In this document: piece by piece, positions 35,570 to 48,066 of the stretch
Numbering within the stretch: the stretch's first letter is position 1
Layout of the letters: every line of letters starts with the position of its first letter
Origin: Stachybotrys elegans
Lineage: Eukaryota; Ascomycota; Sordariomycetes; Hypocreales; Stachybotryaceae
Assembly: GCA_020746835.1 (NCBI GenBank)
Contig: JAGPNK010000002.1
Span: 1,364,001-1,428,000 of the forward strand
DNA: 64,000 nt
Reading direction: 5' to 3'
The notes under the pieces: model-generated
Told to the model about the DNA's origin: nothing
The model's input: the letters and a program-made list of their open reading frames with translations, nothing else
Database searches by the model: none
Translations under genes and position numbers: made by a program

Positions 35570-36825
35570 GTTGGGCCGAGTGCAGATGAATGCAAAAGGT
35601 CAGAGTGTCAAAGTTAGCGCGTGGACTCTGGTGGGGTTGGCACAATTGGCGGGTTCGAGAGGCGATGGACCGTGGTGGAGATGGATTGCTGTTGGAGTGC
35701 GAGCAAGAGTCCTGGAATGACTACTGCTGACAGTCCGATTGAGAAGATCGAGGTCGGCGGGCAAAAGGGTGAGAGAAGGCTGGTGGAAGAAGGAAAGAGA
35801 AAATATTGTCCATGTGTCGCACGGAACTTTGAGGAGGGAACGGGGTTTCCTATCTTTGCCGCCCTGGGGATTTTAGGGGGTCCTCGGAGGGCTTATCGAG
35901 CCAATCAGCACCGTCCGTTTTCCAATGGAGGGGCGCCATCGGATGGTCCGAACACTTGGCCTGCTAAAGATGGACAACGGAGGGCGAAGATTCTACGAAT
36001 TCTAGACTGGGACACTTGCCCGTCACCGCCTGTCAGGCTTTCCAAGATCGGCATGGCCATGTGCGTTTCCCGCTTTTTGATTCCCAAATCGTCAAATCTC
36101 ACTCAGCTCGCAGGGTTATTGACTTCGGCGTTGCAGCAGCTGACAAGAATTGGTTGTATCCCACTAACATTTTGCGGACCGCTACCCTGTACCTACCGAT
36201 TACGGCGTGCCTCGGGAGTTCGGGGAGGATGAAAGTGGCATCAATCCGAGAACTCCTCCAGCCTCCAGGAAGATGCTGCCGTCACTGACATCATATTCCG
36301 CTTTATGGAAGTAATTAACGCAGTTAGTCTGCGAGTTTGACTTCTATCTGACGTATTTTCAGTGACAAGAAAGAATGTGACTAAATCGAGTAGGCGGTCC
36401 TCGGTTTTGTTAAAGCTGAACAATCTTATAATGTGTAAGGGCCAATATGACCGCTATTAGAATTTTGAATATCCAACAGAGCTGCAACATCAACCACCCT
36501 AGCAAAAGCAAAGATGCGCTTCGTGGAAATTTTGTAACATCTATCAATTCTACTTCAATCAACCGAACCATGAGATGCTGGTCACAGGGCAGCAGCCTTC
36601 ATCTCGTCGTACACACCAAAGGAGGGTGGTTAGCCACAGAGAGATGCTACACAAGTAAGGACAGTATCGCCAATCCACCAAGCTGAACAATGGCCACTTG
36701 AATTGCGTCTGCTCGCTGTGAATGATGTCTATTCGGCAATACTACAAGTATACAACCCAGCCCCATCTCAAAACAAAGGGACATAACCACCTGTACATCG
36801 GGCGCTCGAAGCCTGGCTGCCCCAA
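35570..36825. other. Intergenic region
   Basis: 1.25 kb between the HEM2 start and the MIC12 stop (both minus strand). The 35620-36230 stretch is open on the plus strand but has no coding bias. AT-rich DNA at 36290-36720 fits a 3' end. No gene supported. Confidence 0.45.
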
Positions 36826-37638
36826 CTATACACCGCGCAGGACACTGTTGTCCCGGTCGTCCATAGGCTTGTATCGCTCGCTGAGAACCTCCGCTACCGT
36901 CTTGTCTGACTTTGCTGGCTTCTCGTATCGCTGGTGAAGTGCCTTCTCCACGGGGCTCGACGGCGTCAGGATCTTGCCATCGGCCTTGGGCTTCACGCTA
37001 TCGGATACCTCTTGCGCCTTGTCCTGGCCCTCGGCCCACACCCAGGAGAGCAAGCCTTTGGACTCTGCCTTGGCCTCGCTGGCTACCTCCTTGACGGCAT
37101 CCTCAGCCTTGGCAGCCGTCTTCTTGGCCGTCGTCTGAGCCTTGACCTTGGCATCGTAGGCTGCCTTCTCCGCCTCGAGCTTTGCCTTTGTTGCGAGAGG
37201 GTCAAGCTTCTCCTTGGCCTTCTCTACGCCTGCCTCGGACTGGCCAAAGAGGCCCGTCCACATCCTTGCGACGTTGTCTTCCATATCCTCCCGAACTTCA
37301 TACCAGTCCTTCTTTTGAAACCAGCGGACGGCGCTCTCGACCTCGTGATTCCATCGATCCTTGACGGCCTCGACAGCATTGGCACGCTCGGCGGCAGCAA
37401 GTTCGGCGCGAGAGGGTGGGAGCGGCGTAGGTATGGGTTCGATGATGCTCTGTAGCGCCAGAGCTTGGGAACGGAGGACTGCAGCTTGGTGCTCGCGGTT
37501 GCGCTGGTGAGTGAGGACGGAGAAGTATGCGAGCGAGAGAGTCAGCGTCACGCCGCCGGCCTGCCTTGGTGTCAGCGCGTCCGTAGTGGGTGGTGTTGAA
37601 GACTAGGTGACACTCACGAATCCCGAGGAGAAGCCCAT
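36826..37638 (-). CDS. MIC12: MICOS complex subunit Mic12 (Aim5-like), two exons
   Basis: Exons 37638-37618 (only 21 nt, MGFSSGF) and 37560-36826, 251 aa. The 57-bp intron has donor GTGAGT, branch GCTGACAC and acceptor GGCAG, and joins to AGGVTLTLSLAYFSVLTHQR. That segment is the N-terminal transmembrane helix with a Gly-rich start, typical of Mic12/Aim5. Next come the conserved RWNHEVESAVRWFQKKDWYE and MWTGLFG blocks, then a long Lys/Ala/Glu-rich helical region (about residues 125-200) and a C-terminal ERYKPMDDRDNSVLRGV. Mic12 is a fungal MICOS subunit at crista junctions of the inner mitochondrial membrane. Divergent from mitochondrial bL17 across 650 bp. Confidence 0.85.
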
Positions 37639-38287
37639 TCTGGCGCGGCTGTGAGGCAATTTCCGCGCGGCGGATGCTCGGTATCCAGGAAATGCTATCC
37701 CAAGTGCTTTTATTGCTGTCGGAGACTGATCGAGCAGCAGCAGACCATATCGTCCGCCCAATTGGCAGAAGCTGTGATTCAATTGCGCAACAGGAAGTTT
37801 GTGGTGGTTTTGACGTAGCTCCTCAGGTGACAGCATAGCCAGCCAAGGAACATTTGGGGTACCTGCATTCCGCAGGGTTACCTCATCATTGGTATCATGG
37901 TATTTCGCTTGCACCAGGCCAGAGGGCGGACTTGCATGCTACTATTGTAGACGTTATAAAAAACGATGAGACAATGTCGAGAAATTATAGACTCCTTCGT
38001 TTCTCTCAATAAAGTCTCCTCACGCAACATACCCCTCGTCATATTTCTTTGAGGCTCCTCGGCCGGTTGCATCTGGGGCCACCCAAGTACCTCCCAAGTA
38101 CCCCTCACAAGTGGTCGCCCACCAGGAACAATCCGGCTCCGTACCACTTTGATGGCCAAAAAATTCCACCACCGAAAGGTACCCCGGACCCGAAGCTGCC
38201 AAACGGAACTTTCAGACCCTTTTTGACGACCTCTGAACGCCTCCCCCAATCGCCCTCGACGTCGCCTGCAGCGACTCTCATACCACA
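37639..38287. promoter_or_regulatory. Divergent promoter region, MIC12 / mitochondrial bL17
   Basis: 650 bp between two divergent nuclear genes for mitochondrial proteins. Motif-level assignment is not possible by eye; a shared bidirectional promoter is an inference from spacing. Confidence 0.5.
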
Positions 38288-38976
38288 ATGGCCGGTGGTC
38301 TCGTCAAGTATCGCCACCTGAGTCGCGACTCTTCCGCCCGAAAGGCCCTGCTGCGAGGTCTCGTCACCCAGCTCGTCCAGCACGAGCACATCACAACAAC
38401 TTATGCCAAAGCCAAGGAGGCGCAACGACTGGCCGAGAAGCTAGTAACGCTGGCAAAGAGGGATAACGAGCCGTGCCGAAGGGCTGCTCAAGGTATCCTC
38501 TACGTACGTGGTGTCCTTTGCAATCCCACCGTGGGCCACTAGGGGTGGACGGGAGAGGGCGCGCCTCTTGCTAATCATTCCCCCTACAGACACCCGATCA
38601 ACTCATGCCCAAGCTCTTCGGCGAGCTGCGACAACGATACCTAACGCGGCCGGGCGGCTACACCCGCGTCGTGCGCACCGAGCCCAAGAACACGTACGAT
38701 CAGGGAGAGAGCGCCATTCTCGAGTTCGTCGATGGACCTCGCGACTCCAGGTTTATGACCACAGCAAAGGCCGTCGCGCGAGACCGTATCCTCGACAGGC
38801 AACCAAACTTCATTACTCAGACCAGGACGAAAAAGGTGACGCAGTTCCGGGGCGAGAAGCCCTTTGAGGAGATGGTGCGCAAGTTTATGTCCCTGGATAT
38901 GAAGAAGCACACCTCCGCCGTGCCCGAAAAAGACGTCGCAGAATCAAGCGCAGCAACCGCGGAAAAGAAAAACTAG
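38288..38976 (+). CDS. MRPL8: Mitochondrial large ribosomal subunit protein bL17m (yeast Mrpl8), two exons
   Basis: Exons 38288-38503 and 38590-38976, 200 aa; the intron is 86 bp (GTACGT-CTACAG), joining GILY to TPDQLMPKLF. The bL17 signature is complete: KYRHLSRDSSARKALLRGLV, HEHITTTYAKAKEAQRLAEK and RQRYLTRPGGYTRVVR. The fungal C-terminal extension (about residues 120-200) is Lys-rich. There is almost no cleavable presequence, as usual for this protein, which reaches the mitochondrial ribosome directly. The start context CACAATGG is strong. Confidence 0.95.
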
Positions 38977-39280
38977 AGGGTTTGAAGGAAACGTGTCTGG
39001 CGCAAAGCTGTAGGAATGGGAGCAGACGTCTTGAATGCTCAGCCCAAGGAGCTGGCGTTAAAATGGAAGACATTGTAACATTAGGAGCCTGTTCAGGTGG
39101 TGCCGTGGCACGAATTATGTATATGGCTTGTAACATTTATTGAAACCCGTGATCTAGACTCTATACAAATCCCGACTGCGATTGGAGACTTGAATTTATC
39201 CCTGATATTGACATTACGACTCTGACACAACTTTTCTGTAATCCAACACTTGCCCACCATATTCTTGGCCAACTTTATCG
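38977..39280. other. Convergent 3' intergenic region
   Basis: About 300 bp between the converging bL17m and UTP25 genes; nothing else seen. Confidence 0.4.
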
Positions 39281-41545
39281 TTAGACAAAGTCAAAGGTAT
39301 CACCGCGTTCATTGATCATCTTTCCAACCCTCGAAGAACCAGCAATCCTCTCCAATTTCAGTAGGTCGTACCTGGAGAAGATGACCCTCACACTGCCTCG
39401 TCCGGGCTCCACGGTCAAGTCCTGCTCACTCTTGCTCAGATAACCGCCGGCAATCTCCTTGTAGAAGATGGGGTTATCTGGCAATCCGTAGAAGATGACG
39501 CGACGAACACCCTTCAGCTGGTAGCGTCGGAAGTGGTGTGCTCGCTCCGTGAACAAGAGGACACGATGACGGCCGTTGAGGAAGTGCGAGCGGGCCCGAG
39601 ACGCCTCCGGCACGTCTGTGTATTCAGAAATGGCGCCGAAGGTGATGCTTTCCACGGCGGACGACGTGGCGAAGTAGTTTCTCACACGGACGAAATCGAG
39701 ATAGGAAGGGATGAAGATGAGCGTGCCGGCAGAGTCTGCAGCGCGCTTAACAAGCGAGGGGACAATGGCCGAGGTGAAGTACTCGAACCTTGCGTCAGGG
39801 TCCTTGTCCACGGCGTGGCTCTGGAACCGCGAGAATGTCTGCTTCGCCTTGACCCCCAGTTTCTGCAGCACGCCTGGGTATTCCGGCTGCAAGCGTGCCT
39901 TGCCTGCCCAGTTGTGGCAATGCAGTCGCTGCAGTTCGACGAGCTCAGGCGTGTTGAATGCAGACAGGATGATGGTCTGCCTGAAGTATTTGGCCCAGTC
40001 CTCGAGGTACCAGTTGCGCACACGGCTAAAGTCACAGCCGTGGGCATCCTTCGGTTGGAGGTTGAGATGCTCAAAAATCTGCTCCACGTGCTCCCAGTTC
40101 TGCATCAGGAGAGCGTCGGCTTGATCGACAATGACCATTTCGATGGAACTGAGGAAGTCGTAGTCTGGCTTCTTCTTCTCCGATTCCGAGCCGATGGCCA
40201 TGCGAAGCCCTAGTGGGCTGGCGAAGAGGATGTCAGAGTTGTAGAACTGAGCAAAGTACTTGATGGTCTTTCTGGTAAACTTCATGCCCAGGCGGAACAT
40301 GTCGTCGTCGTTTCCTTCGAACAAATCCCTAAAATCGGCAGGTCGATCGGAGCCGAATTTCTGTTCCTTGTCCATGTACGACTCATCGAATCGTTTCCTG
40401 TTCTCTTGTTGATCCGGGTCGCACAGATCCCGTATCTTATTTACGACACGCAAGCATGCGTTTCTGGTCGGCAGGAGGAAGAGAACCTTGGGTCGCGTAA
40501 ATCCTTGATCCCGCAGCTCCATGTCTGCGTCTTCTCCTTCCTTTGCCAGCTTGTAGTTGTTCTTGATGACTCGGTCACGAGTTCTTAGAAGGTCAGCAGA
40601 TGAGCCACAAGAGAGCTGTGTTCGGCACTTACTTGAAGACATGGTTGAGCGCATGAAGGCATACCAAGTCTCGCAGCTTGCCAGCGTTGCTGACCGAACG
40701 ATCGCAGTGTAGGATATCATGATAGTTGAACAGTAGCGGTCCCAAAGCCTTCTGGCTATTGGTAAACTCGCCCATCGTCTTGCTTGCCATTTCCTTGAGC
40801 TTCTGCTTCAACTTTAGGCTGTCAAGCGAGGCTCCCGAGGTGGGCAAATCTTCCACATGGCTGGGTCCTGGAATCGACGAAGTTGCTCGTAGATTTTGCA
40901 CCATCTGCCGCTTCGCAGCCCACTGTCCCTTTTTAGCTGATGCCACCCTCGCGGAAACAAGTTTCTCGTCAGGGTGTGCGAAATGTATGTCGAAAGGGTC
41001 ACCAAGGTCCGCTTCGTCTTCCGAGTCTTCTTCCAGAGCTTCATCCATCTCAGGAGCAGTGTCCTCGGGCTCGTCGACATGATCAACATCTTCAGCTTCA
41101 TCGCCTTCTTGATGATCGGATTCAGAGTCAGACTCAGCCTCCTGAGGTGCGGTCGGCACTTGAGTGTCTCGATGGTCCAATTTCCGTCTTTTGGCTGAAG
41201 GAGCATCCGCATTCTTGAAACTCTCGAGGAGCGTCATATACGAGCGAGAAGAGGCTTTTTCTTCAGCGTCTTCCTCTTCCTCTTCTTCATCATCTGACAG
41301 GACGTCATCCAGCATTTCCTCATCCTCGGAACCAGAATGCACGGATTCCTCCGAATCTTGCCTGGTACTAGTTAGATGCCAATTCAGCCAGACTGAGAAG
41401 GTAAGACTTACTCTTCATCCGCCACACGTGCGGAATCAAATTTCCTGTAAGGCCCGAAGCGATTTGATCCCCTTCCCCTTCCCCTGCCTCCTCGTCCTCG
41501 AGATCCACGACCTCTGAAGCCACTGCCTCTGCCCCGAGGTGCCAT
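39281..41545 (-). CDS. UTP25: UTP25, SSU processome / U3 snoRNP protein, three exons
   Basis: Exons 41545-41412, 41361-40633 and 40583-39281, 721 aa (yeast Utp25 is 721). The introns are 50 and 49 bp, both GTAAGT, with branches TCTAAC and GCTGAC. The N-terminus is an RGG/GRG-rich tract ([19 protein letters not shown]), then long acidic stretches ([12 protein letters not shown]), typical of nucleolar proteins. The core is a degenerate helicase-like fold: [48 protein letters not shown] (DQAD instead of DEAD), [12 protein letters not shown], and the C-terminal half with [19 protein letters not shown] and [14 protein letters not shown]. The family lacks helicase activity and is needed for 18S rRNA maturation. 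Divergent from eIF3f across 470 bp. Confidence 0.94.
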
Positions 41546-42014
41546 TACGACAATGCAAGAAGATTGGATGAGCGTAGGCAAGATATGATATCTATTGCGA
41601 TGAAAATGGGAGCAAATTTTCTGAAAACAAACAGCAGAAAAGAAGTCGATGAGGCTGGTGGTCAAGCACCAAATCCGTCTCACTTACAAAAAGTCTAGGG
41701 GAAAAAAAAAGTTGGAAGCTTCCTGCCAAGACAGGGCCCTGCTGAGCCACATCTTGGTGGGGGACACCGCCACAGAAAAGTTTCTTATCGGGCCAATCCC
41801 ACCTGACGATTAATCGGTGCGCACAAACCCCAGCGCCTGAGCCCGCCAAACTCGCAAATCTCGAAAAACAGGCGAAATTTGGCGGGCATCGCGAACCAAA
41901 CGCTCTGCAACAAGCGGCCCCTCCCCTCCTCCGCAACGCACCCCGTCGCCCTTCTCCCACGAAAAAATCCCGCCCTTCATTCTTCGACAGCAACTCCTGA
42001 ATAACCTGCCCAGC
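41546..42014. promoter_or_regulatory. Divergent promoter region, UTP25 / eIF3f
   Basis: 470 bp between a ribosome-biogenesis gene and a translation-factor gene that point away from each other; likely a shared promoter (inference). Confidence 0.5.
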
Positions 42015-43181
42015 ATGGCTACCGCTGCCGAGAACTTCATCCACCTTGCGCGTCCGCTGGCGCACAACAATGTCGGCCTCCAGACTAACATTGCCCCGCT
42101 CGCCGTCAACATCCAGCCTCAGGTACGCCCCTCCCCTTGCATCGCCTTGCAGCGTCTCGAAGCTGACCTCTTCTTCTACCGCTAGGCTATCCTATCTATC
42201 CTGGACCACGCCGTGAGGAGGGACGTCCGCGATTCCACCCAGTCTACCCGAGTCATCGGCGCTCTCGTCGGCACCCGCTCAGAAGATGGCACCGAGGTCG
42301 AGGTCCGCTCCTGCTTCGCCATCCCCCATACCGAGGAGGAAGACCAGGTTGAGGTCGACGTCGAGTACCAGAAGAACATGCTCGCCCTGACCCTCAAGGC
42401 AAACCCCCGCGAGAGCCTGCTGGGATGGTACACCACCTCCCACGAACTCAACAGCTTCAGTGCCTTGATCCAGAACTTCTTCGCCAGCCCTGACACTGGT
42501 ACCTTCCCCCATCCCGCCATCCACCTTACCATCTCCACCGAGCCCGGCGAGGACATTGAGGCCAGATGCTACATCAGCGCCCCCGTCGCTGTCAACGCCG
42601 AGCGCGCAGCCGAGAGCTGCCTGTTCATCCAGGTCCCCCACAAGCTCCAGTATGGCGATGCCGACCGAAGTGCACTCGAGGCCATCGCCAGTGCAAAGAA
42701 CACCGAGTCGAGGACCGCACCTCTCGTGTCCGACATCGAGGGACTGGGCCGATCGCTAGAGCAGACCATCAACCTGCTGGACCGCGTGAGCGAGTGGGTC
42801 AACAGTATCCTGGACGAGGAGATCGAGCCCAACAATGCTCTCGGACAGTACCTCATGAGCGCTCTGTCACTAGCGCCCAAGGTCGACGCCTCCCAGATCG
42901 AGCACGACTTCAACAACCACATCCAGGATGTCCTCATGGTCAGCTACCTGGCCAACACCATCCGCACCCAGATCGACCTGTCCCAGCGACTGGCCACCGC
43001 CAACCTCACCAGCAACGAGAAGGACGGCGAGGGCAAGACCGAGGGCGGCGACAAGAGCAGCGGACAGAGGGGAGGCAAGCGAGGCGGTCGTGGCGGCGGC
43101 CGAAACGCCGGTCAGCAGCGGGAACCCCGTGAGCCCAGAGAGCCTCGCGAGCCCCGCGAGCCCCGCGAGCCTGCCGAGTAA
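42015..43181 (+). CDS. Translation initiation factor eIF3 subunit f, two exons
   Basis: Exons 42015-42122 and 42186-43181, 367 aa; the 63-bp intron (GTACGC-GCTAG, branch AGCTGACC) joins VNIQPQ to [12 protein letters not shown]. It is an MPN-domain protein (residues about 25-160: [40 protein letters not shown]). As expected for eIF3f, the JAMM metalloprotease motif is not conserved, so the role is structural in the eIF3 PCI/MPN octamer. The C-terminal helical part ([32 protein letters not shown]) is typical. The end is unusual: a [11 protein letters not shown] tract followed by six exact Arg-Glu-Pro triplets before the final AE. Confidence 0.93.
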
Positions 43182-43632
43182 AGAGCCTCGACGAACTTTG
43201 GGCTCGGTTGGTTATGATGGGAAACGTGTTAGGTAGAAATCGGAAAAGGAGGGGTCTTCGATAAAATGCTATCAAAGGTTGATGACTATCTGGGCAGGGA
43301 GCACGAAGAGACGAGACATGAACGTCGTGTACCAGTTAGCATCATGGCGTTGCGGCGGGTCTTAATGGCCCTTGGGACCTTAGAAATAAATTGAACCGTT
43401 CAAACTCCATTTCAAGGGGCATATCTCGATACTGAATTTGTCTAGCGGAATGCGATAGCCTACATGAAAGATAGAGAGGGAAAAGAAAAGATATATGGAG
43501 GAATTCTCTTTTTATGGCAGAACTCTTTCGATCCATTCCCCTGGAACGCCGATATGCTGCCAACCATGGACGCCTTGTACGCCAGTATCCCCTCAAACCC
43601 CAAACTACCAAACACCTCCAGGTTGATGCTCA
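43182..43632. other. Convergent 3' intergenic region
   Basis: About 450 bp between the eIF3f and R3H/SUZ stops. No gene supported. Confidence 0.4.
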
Positions 43633-46307
43633 CTAAATCCCAGCAGCTGGCTTTTGCGGCAGGGTAGCGGGGTTGCCATAATTGGGTAGTTGGCTATAGA
43701 TCTGATTCGGACCCGGCGGGATATTCGGTCGGCCAGCCATAACTACGGGTGGGGTTTGACCGACATGCGGCACGGGCATGTGTTGTGGGTGTTGCATGGG
43801 CGAAGGATGCTGTAGAGGAGGTGGTGTCATATGTGGCGGTGCGGGATGATATGCGTGCATAGAATGGTTAGATCCCTGGCGAGCCATGTTGTACCCGTTC
43901 CCGTAGGGAGGGGGGATCGGTGGTTGGTAGCCCTGGAAAGCGAGGTGAGGCGCTCCTCCGATCTGGGGACTTCCATGGTGGGAGCCTGGGGGAGGGTAAG
44001 GAGGCTGCGCCGGTTGACCGGGAGGCATTGTGTTGCCTCCCGGGATAAAGGATTGCGTCTTTGGGTTGAATGCGTGGTTTCTGTTATAGCTTCCTGGAAT
44101 GGGATGCTGGCTCTTCGGGTCATGGGGATTGGCGTTGACTGGCAGCTGCCCGTATGCATAAGGGATCCCAAGTCCAGACTGAGGGCCGGATGAAGTTGGA
44201 CCCCTGTTCTGGTACGAGGGTGGAGTGAAGCCTGGCTGCCAGTTCTGTTGGGGAGGCGCAGATGTTGTGGGTGAGCCATACGCTGTCATGGGACTGCCAT
44301 TGGGCGGATAGCGAGGAGGTGCGGCTTGAGGTGGGTATTGCTGTAAGCGTGATTAGCATATGGCCCTTCACTGACCAGTCAAATAGTGCTTACCGTTGGC
44401 ATAGGATAGGTCGAGTAGTTCGGGTTGGGTACCACGTTGGGCGCCGTGTAGCCAGGAGCCTGTTGAGCGTATGCCATGTTCACCTGCCCGTTGTAACCGC
44501 TCGTAGGGGTCTGCCCGGCAGTGAACTGGCTGGCGGGAGGCGGAGCATAGGGAGGCTGCGGCTGTGAAACCCACGTTTGCTGCCCAGGGCCCCAGTAGGG
44601 AGTGTATTGATTCCGCGAGTCAAAGCCGTCGGAGTCGTCACGGCGTTGCTTGTTCATCTTGCCTCGTTTGCCAAGGTTGGATTTGTTGTTGGCGGAAACA
44701 GAGCTGGCCCTAGACATGCCGTTCTCATCCGTATCTAAGGGACGGTTAGTGCCCCTTCTCACACTCTAGGCTTCACCATCAGACGTACCAGGCACGCTTC
44801 CTTCCGAGGCACCAAAGATTCGCTCTCGGGCAAGCTTGTACATTTCCTCCCGTTCTTCTCGGGTGAGCCTAGCCCGTGTTAGCGGATATTCTTTGTCGAG
44901 TAAACCAAGCGCAACGTACTTCTGGGCTAGAGGCTGCTTCTCTTTGCCATCCTTGCTGTCGGTGCCATCTTCCGACGTCGGCTTGGATGGACTAGCGCTT
45001 GCCCCCCCAGACTCGCCTTCTTGACCACGCCGCATGATTTTCTTAGGCAGAACTACCGGTGGAGGAGTGCTGGTGCTTGGAGCCTCAGGCTGGGGGCTCA
45101 TGAGAGCCAACGAAGGAGGTACCCTGCAAAAGGGAGTGCGGAAAATGCGCACAGAACCAATGTGCGGCTCGTACGAGTGCGTCATGTGGTAGTAGTCCGC
45201 CAGTTTATGCGTGAGCATTCTACAGAATGAGTTGGACGGTGGTAGGTCCATGTACGGTTCTCTGTCATGGGAGTCAGCTGAGAATTATCAAATATTTAGG
45301 GGTGAACGCACTTCGAGTCCTGTACAAAGTCAATCACATCCTTTTCCAGTCGTAGAAGGAAGAGTCGGTCCCGAGGACTGGCGAGTGCCTCGAGAAGCTT
45401 CTCGTCAGGTGCCTGGCGGTAAATAACACCCAGGGCGTCTGCTGAAGCCCCCACGCTGGCTAAAGGTATCGTCGAGGCTGGCCCGGGGAGCTGCTCCGAA
45501 GAAGCACTCTGGGGGGTCGAGATCCTCTGGCCTTGTAGTCCTGCCGCAGGCTGAAGTGGGCGTCGATCAGGCATATCACCGAGTTGAATGCCTCTCAATC
45601 TGATGGCTGCCTCGGAACCCATACGGGAGCTAGCGAGAAGCGAGCCTCTGATGGAGAAGGCATCATCATCCTCTGCCGCGGCCTTAACGCTGGCACTATC
45701 GTCGGGACGCAGAGATTCCTTCTCATCCAACGCAAAGGTTGTGCCCGATGTGATGCTCTTCCCATCAATGCTCGGCGGCTTGGTGCCCAGCTCAGAGCTC
45801 GAGTCGGCCTTATGAGACTCGTCTGAGCCGCTCTCTCTGCTGACGGGGTTCCGTGAGCGTTCTGCCGAAGCGGGGCCACTGCTGTTGACGACGAGGCTTG
45901 GTGCCTTGAGCCCAATATCCAACGTGTCGAGCGATGCTATGACGCTCTCGACATTTGTACTGTTGTCCGACGCAGCGGCCATATTGGCAGCCTGGGAAGC
46001 CATGATGTTCTGCGACAAGGATGTGTGTGCTCTTGCGGGGGCACCGTTGGCAATCACTGGTCTGGCTAATGCTGGGCTCGACATTCCTTCGGGGGCTTCT
46101 GGAGTGGTTCGTGATTCGAGCTGGCGAGTCGAGGCAGGGGTCGATCTGTATTTTCCAACAGAGGCGGCAACCTGAGCGGGAGAAGCAGGTTAGGACCATT
46201 TGTAGTGATGAAGGGCGAGGGATGTTGGGTGAAGTTATTCAGCGGGGCCATACCTTTGCAAATGAGTAGTGCTTGGGCAAGTCGGGTGACAGTTGCGCGG
46301 TCGCCAT
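43633..46307 (-). CDS. R3H and SUZ domain RNA-binding protein, five exons
   Basis: Exons 46307-46254, 46171-45312, 45261-44789, 44734-44394 and 44340-43633, 811 aa. Introns are 82, 50, 54 and 53 bp. The start is MATAQLSPDLPKHYSFAK; its 54-nt first exon is recovered by the GTATGG donor and CTCAG acceptor joining to VAASVGKYRSTPAS. After a Ser-rich disordered N-terminus come the R3H domain (about residues 285-345: RLFLLRLEKDVIDFV, then across an intron SNSFCRMLTHKLADYYHMTH) and a SUZ motif (about 435-460: LTREEREEMYKLARERIFG). The C-terminal 330 residues are Pro/Gln/Tyr/Gly-rich, prion-like. R3H-SUZ proteins (R3HDM/Encore type) bind RNA, and similar tails drive granule assembly. The four splices each restore frame and domain. 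Confidence 0.9.
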
Positions 46308-48066
46308 CTGCCGGACCCAAGCCGACTAGGATGCAACAAATTCAAGGTAGAGAAACAAGTCGGCAAAGATTTGCAAAGCGTCTCGGTCAGACGGGGTCGA
46401 TGCCGTGGGATTGTATATTGTAGCGCAGCGCCGAGTGTGCGGGAACGACAAAACGCGGGACAAATCAGGAAGCAAAGTGGATTAAAAGGGTCGTGACGGT
46501 CGAAGACAAAACATGGGTGCTCATCGTCGTATCAGAGTGATCATTATATCGTTCCCACGAAGGCTGGTAGTATTCTTCGAATGGTTGACGAGGGCGAGGG
46601 TGGTGGTTTTTCACGGCCTGGTTTTTGGCTGCTTGGTTGATGGCAGTAGCAGCAGAGGTATTGGATTTCTTGAAATTTCCGTAGTAGGCGGCGGCGGCGT
46701 CAATCTGGCTAGCCTGCGACGAGCAGCTGTCAAAGAACCCAGCGAGGATAACGGGCGCACGAGCCGAGGCGGGGACGGGAGCGCAAGGCAGTAGGCAATG
46801 CGATGCAATGCAGCGCGCGGTGCGGTGCAATGCAATCAACTCCAAGCGGATAACCAAAGGGTGGAGGGGAGTGAGGCAGAAGTAGGAGAGGTAGGCAAGG
46901 TAAAGTTGGTAAGGTGCTGGAAGGCACTTATCCTACTGTCGTGTGTGGGAAATGGTGGGCTGAGGCGAGGTTGTGGGAGAAATACCGGGTTGGCTTCGCC
47001 AGGTACTTGCCGGTACCTAAACCATGGTAGGGAGAACCCTGTACAAACTTGTACCTTCTACTGGATCTTGGTGGGTTCTAGAGGGGATGGCGTAAAAGGG
47101 ATGGACACGACCAATGTCCAGAACTTCTGCGTTTCGCTGTTGGCATCCAGGGGTCTTTGATTAGCGCTGGGCTGTTTGCTATTATGCTGGTGGATTGGAT
47201 GGCGACTTCTCTCTCTTTTCTTCTTCCCTAGAAAAGAAACAAGTGTTTGTGGGAATGGGCAGATGGACCCTGGGACGGGATTCAAAGAGCCTCCTCCTGA
47301 ACAGGTACCAACAGGTACTTTGCTTTGAGGGGAGAGAGGAGGCTACGGTGGGAGCGCCTAGAGGTAAAGGAGCGACTACGGCGATCCCCTAAGATCGGGG
47401 AGAAGGGTTTTACTTGGTGCCCGCGCCCTATCTTGACACGTCTGACGTGACAAACCTGGACATTTCAAGAATGTAGTGCTCCCGGAACGGACTCTAGCTG
47501 CCTGTCGATCGAGGAGGAATTGAGCGCCTCTGTTCGTACCTGAGAAATCTATCGCCCAGTAGCCATCCCCAGTATCCCTGTTTGCTTCTTGCCATGGGCG
47601 CTTGCAACTGAACGACCCTGCAGAACGGTTCGGGTTTAGCGCTTGACCCTCACATTATCGTTATCGGAAACCGGCTGACCTGGAACACTGCTGTAGGCCG
47701 TTAAATAAAATACAAAGTAGGATCAACAGAGGGATGGGGATAGGTAATTAAGGATGACGGATAACGGCATACAAGAAACCAAGATATGAGGTAATGAATC
47801 GCCGTACTGAAACTCTCGTTCTGGCTTTGCTTCAAACCCTACATGGGAGCCTACCTTTGCCTGTAGATACTGTGTGGTACCACTAACATCGCTGACATAA
47901 TCATTTCATGAGCTTATCGTTATCACGTGAATCCTCAAACAGCAGTTCCTTCAGGACCAAGATCTTGAAGCAGCACGCTCACAACAGACGCCGCATGCCA
48001 TCAGCTGACGAATCTTATAACTGAATTCATTGCATCATAACAATTGGAATCCTCTACTGAGCCAAC
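46308..48066. promoter_or_regulatory. Divergent intergenic region
   Basis: 1.76 kb between the R3H/SUZ gene and the zinc-knuckle gene, which diverge. Probable 5' leader of the R3H/SUZ gene in 46308-46900. No gene is supported on either strand; 47640-48000 is AT-rich. Confidence 0.45.
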
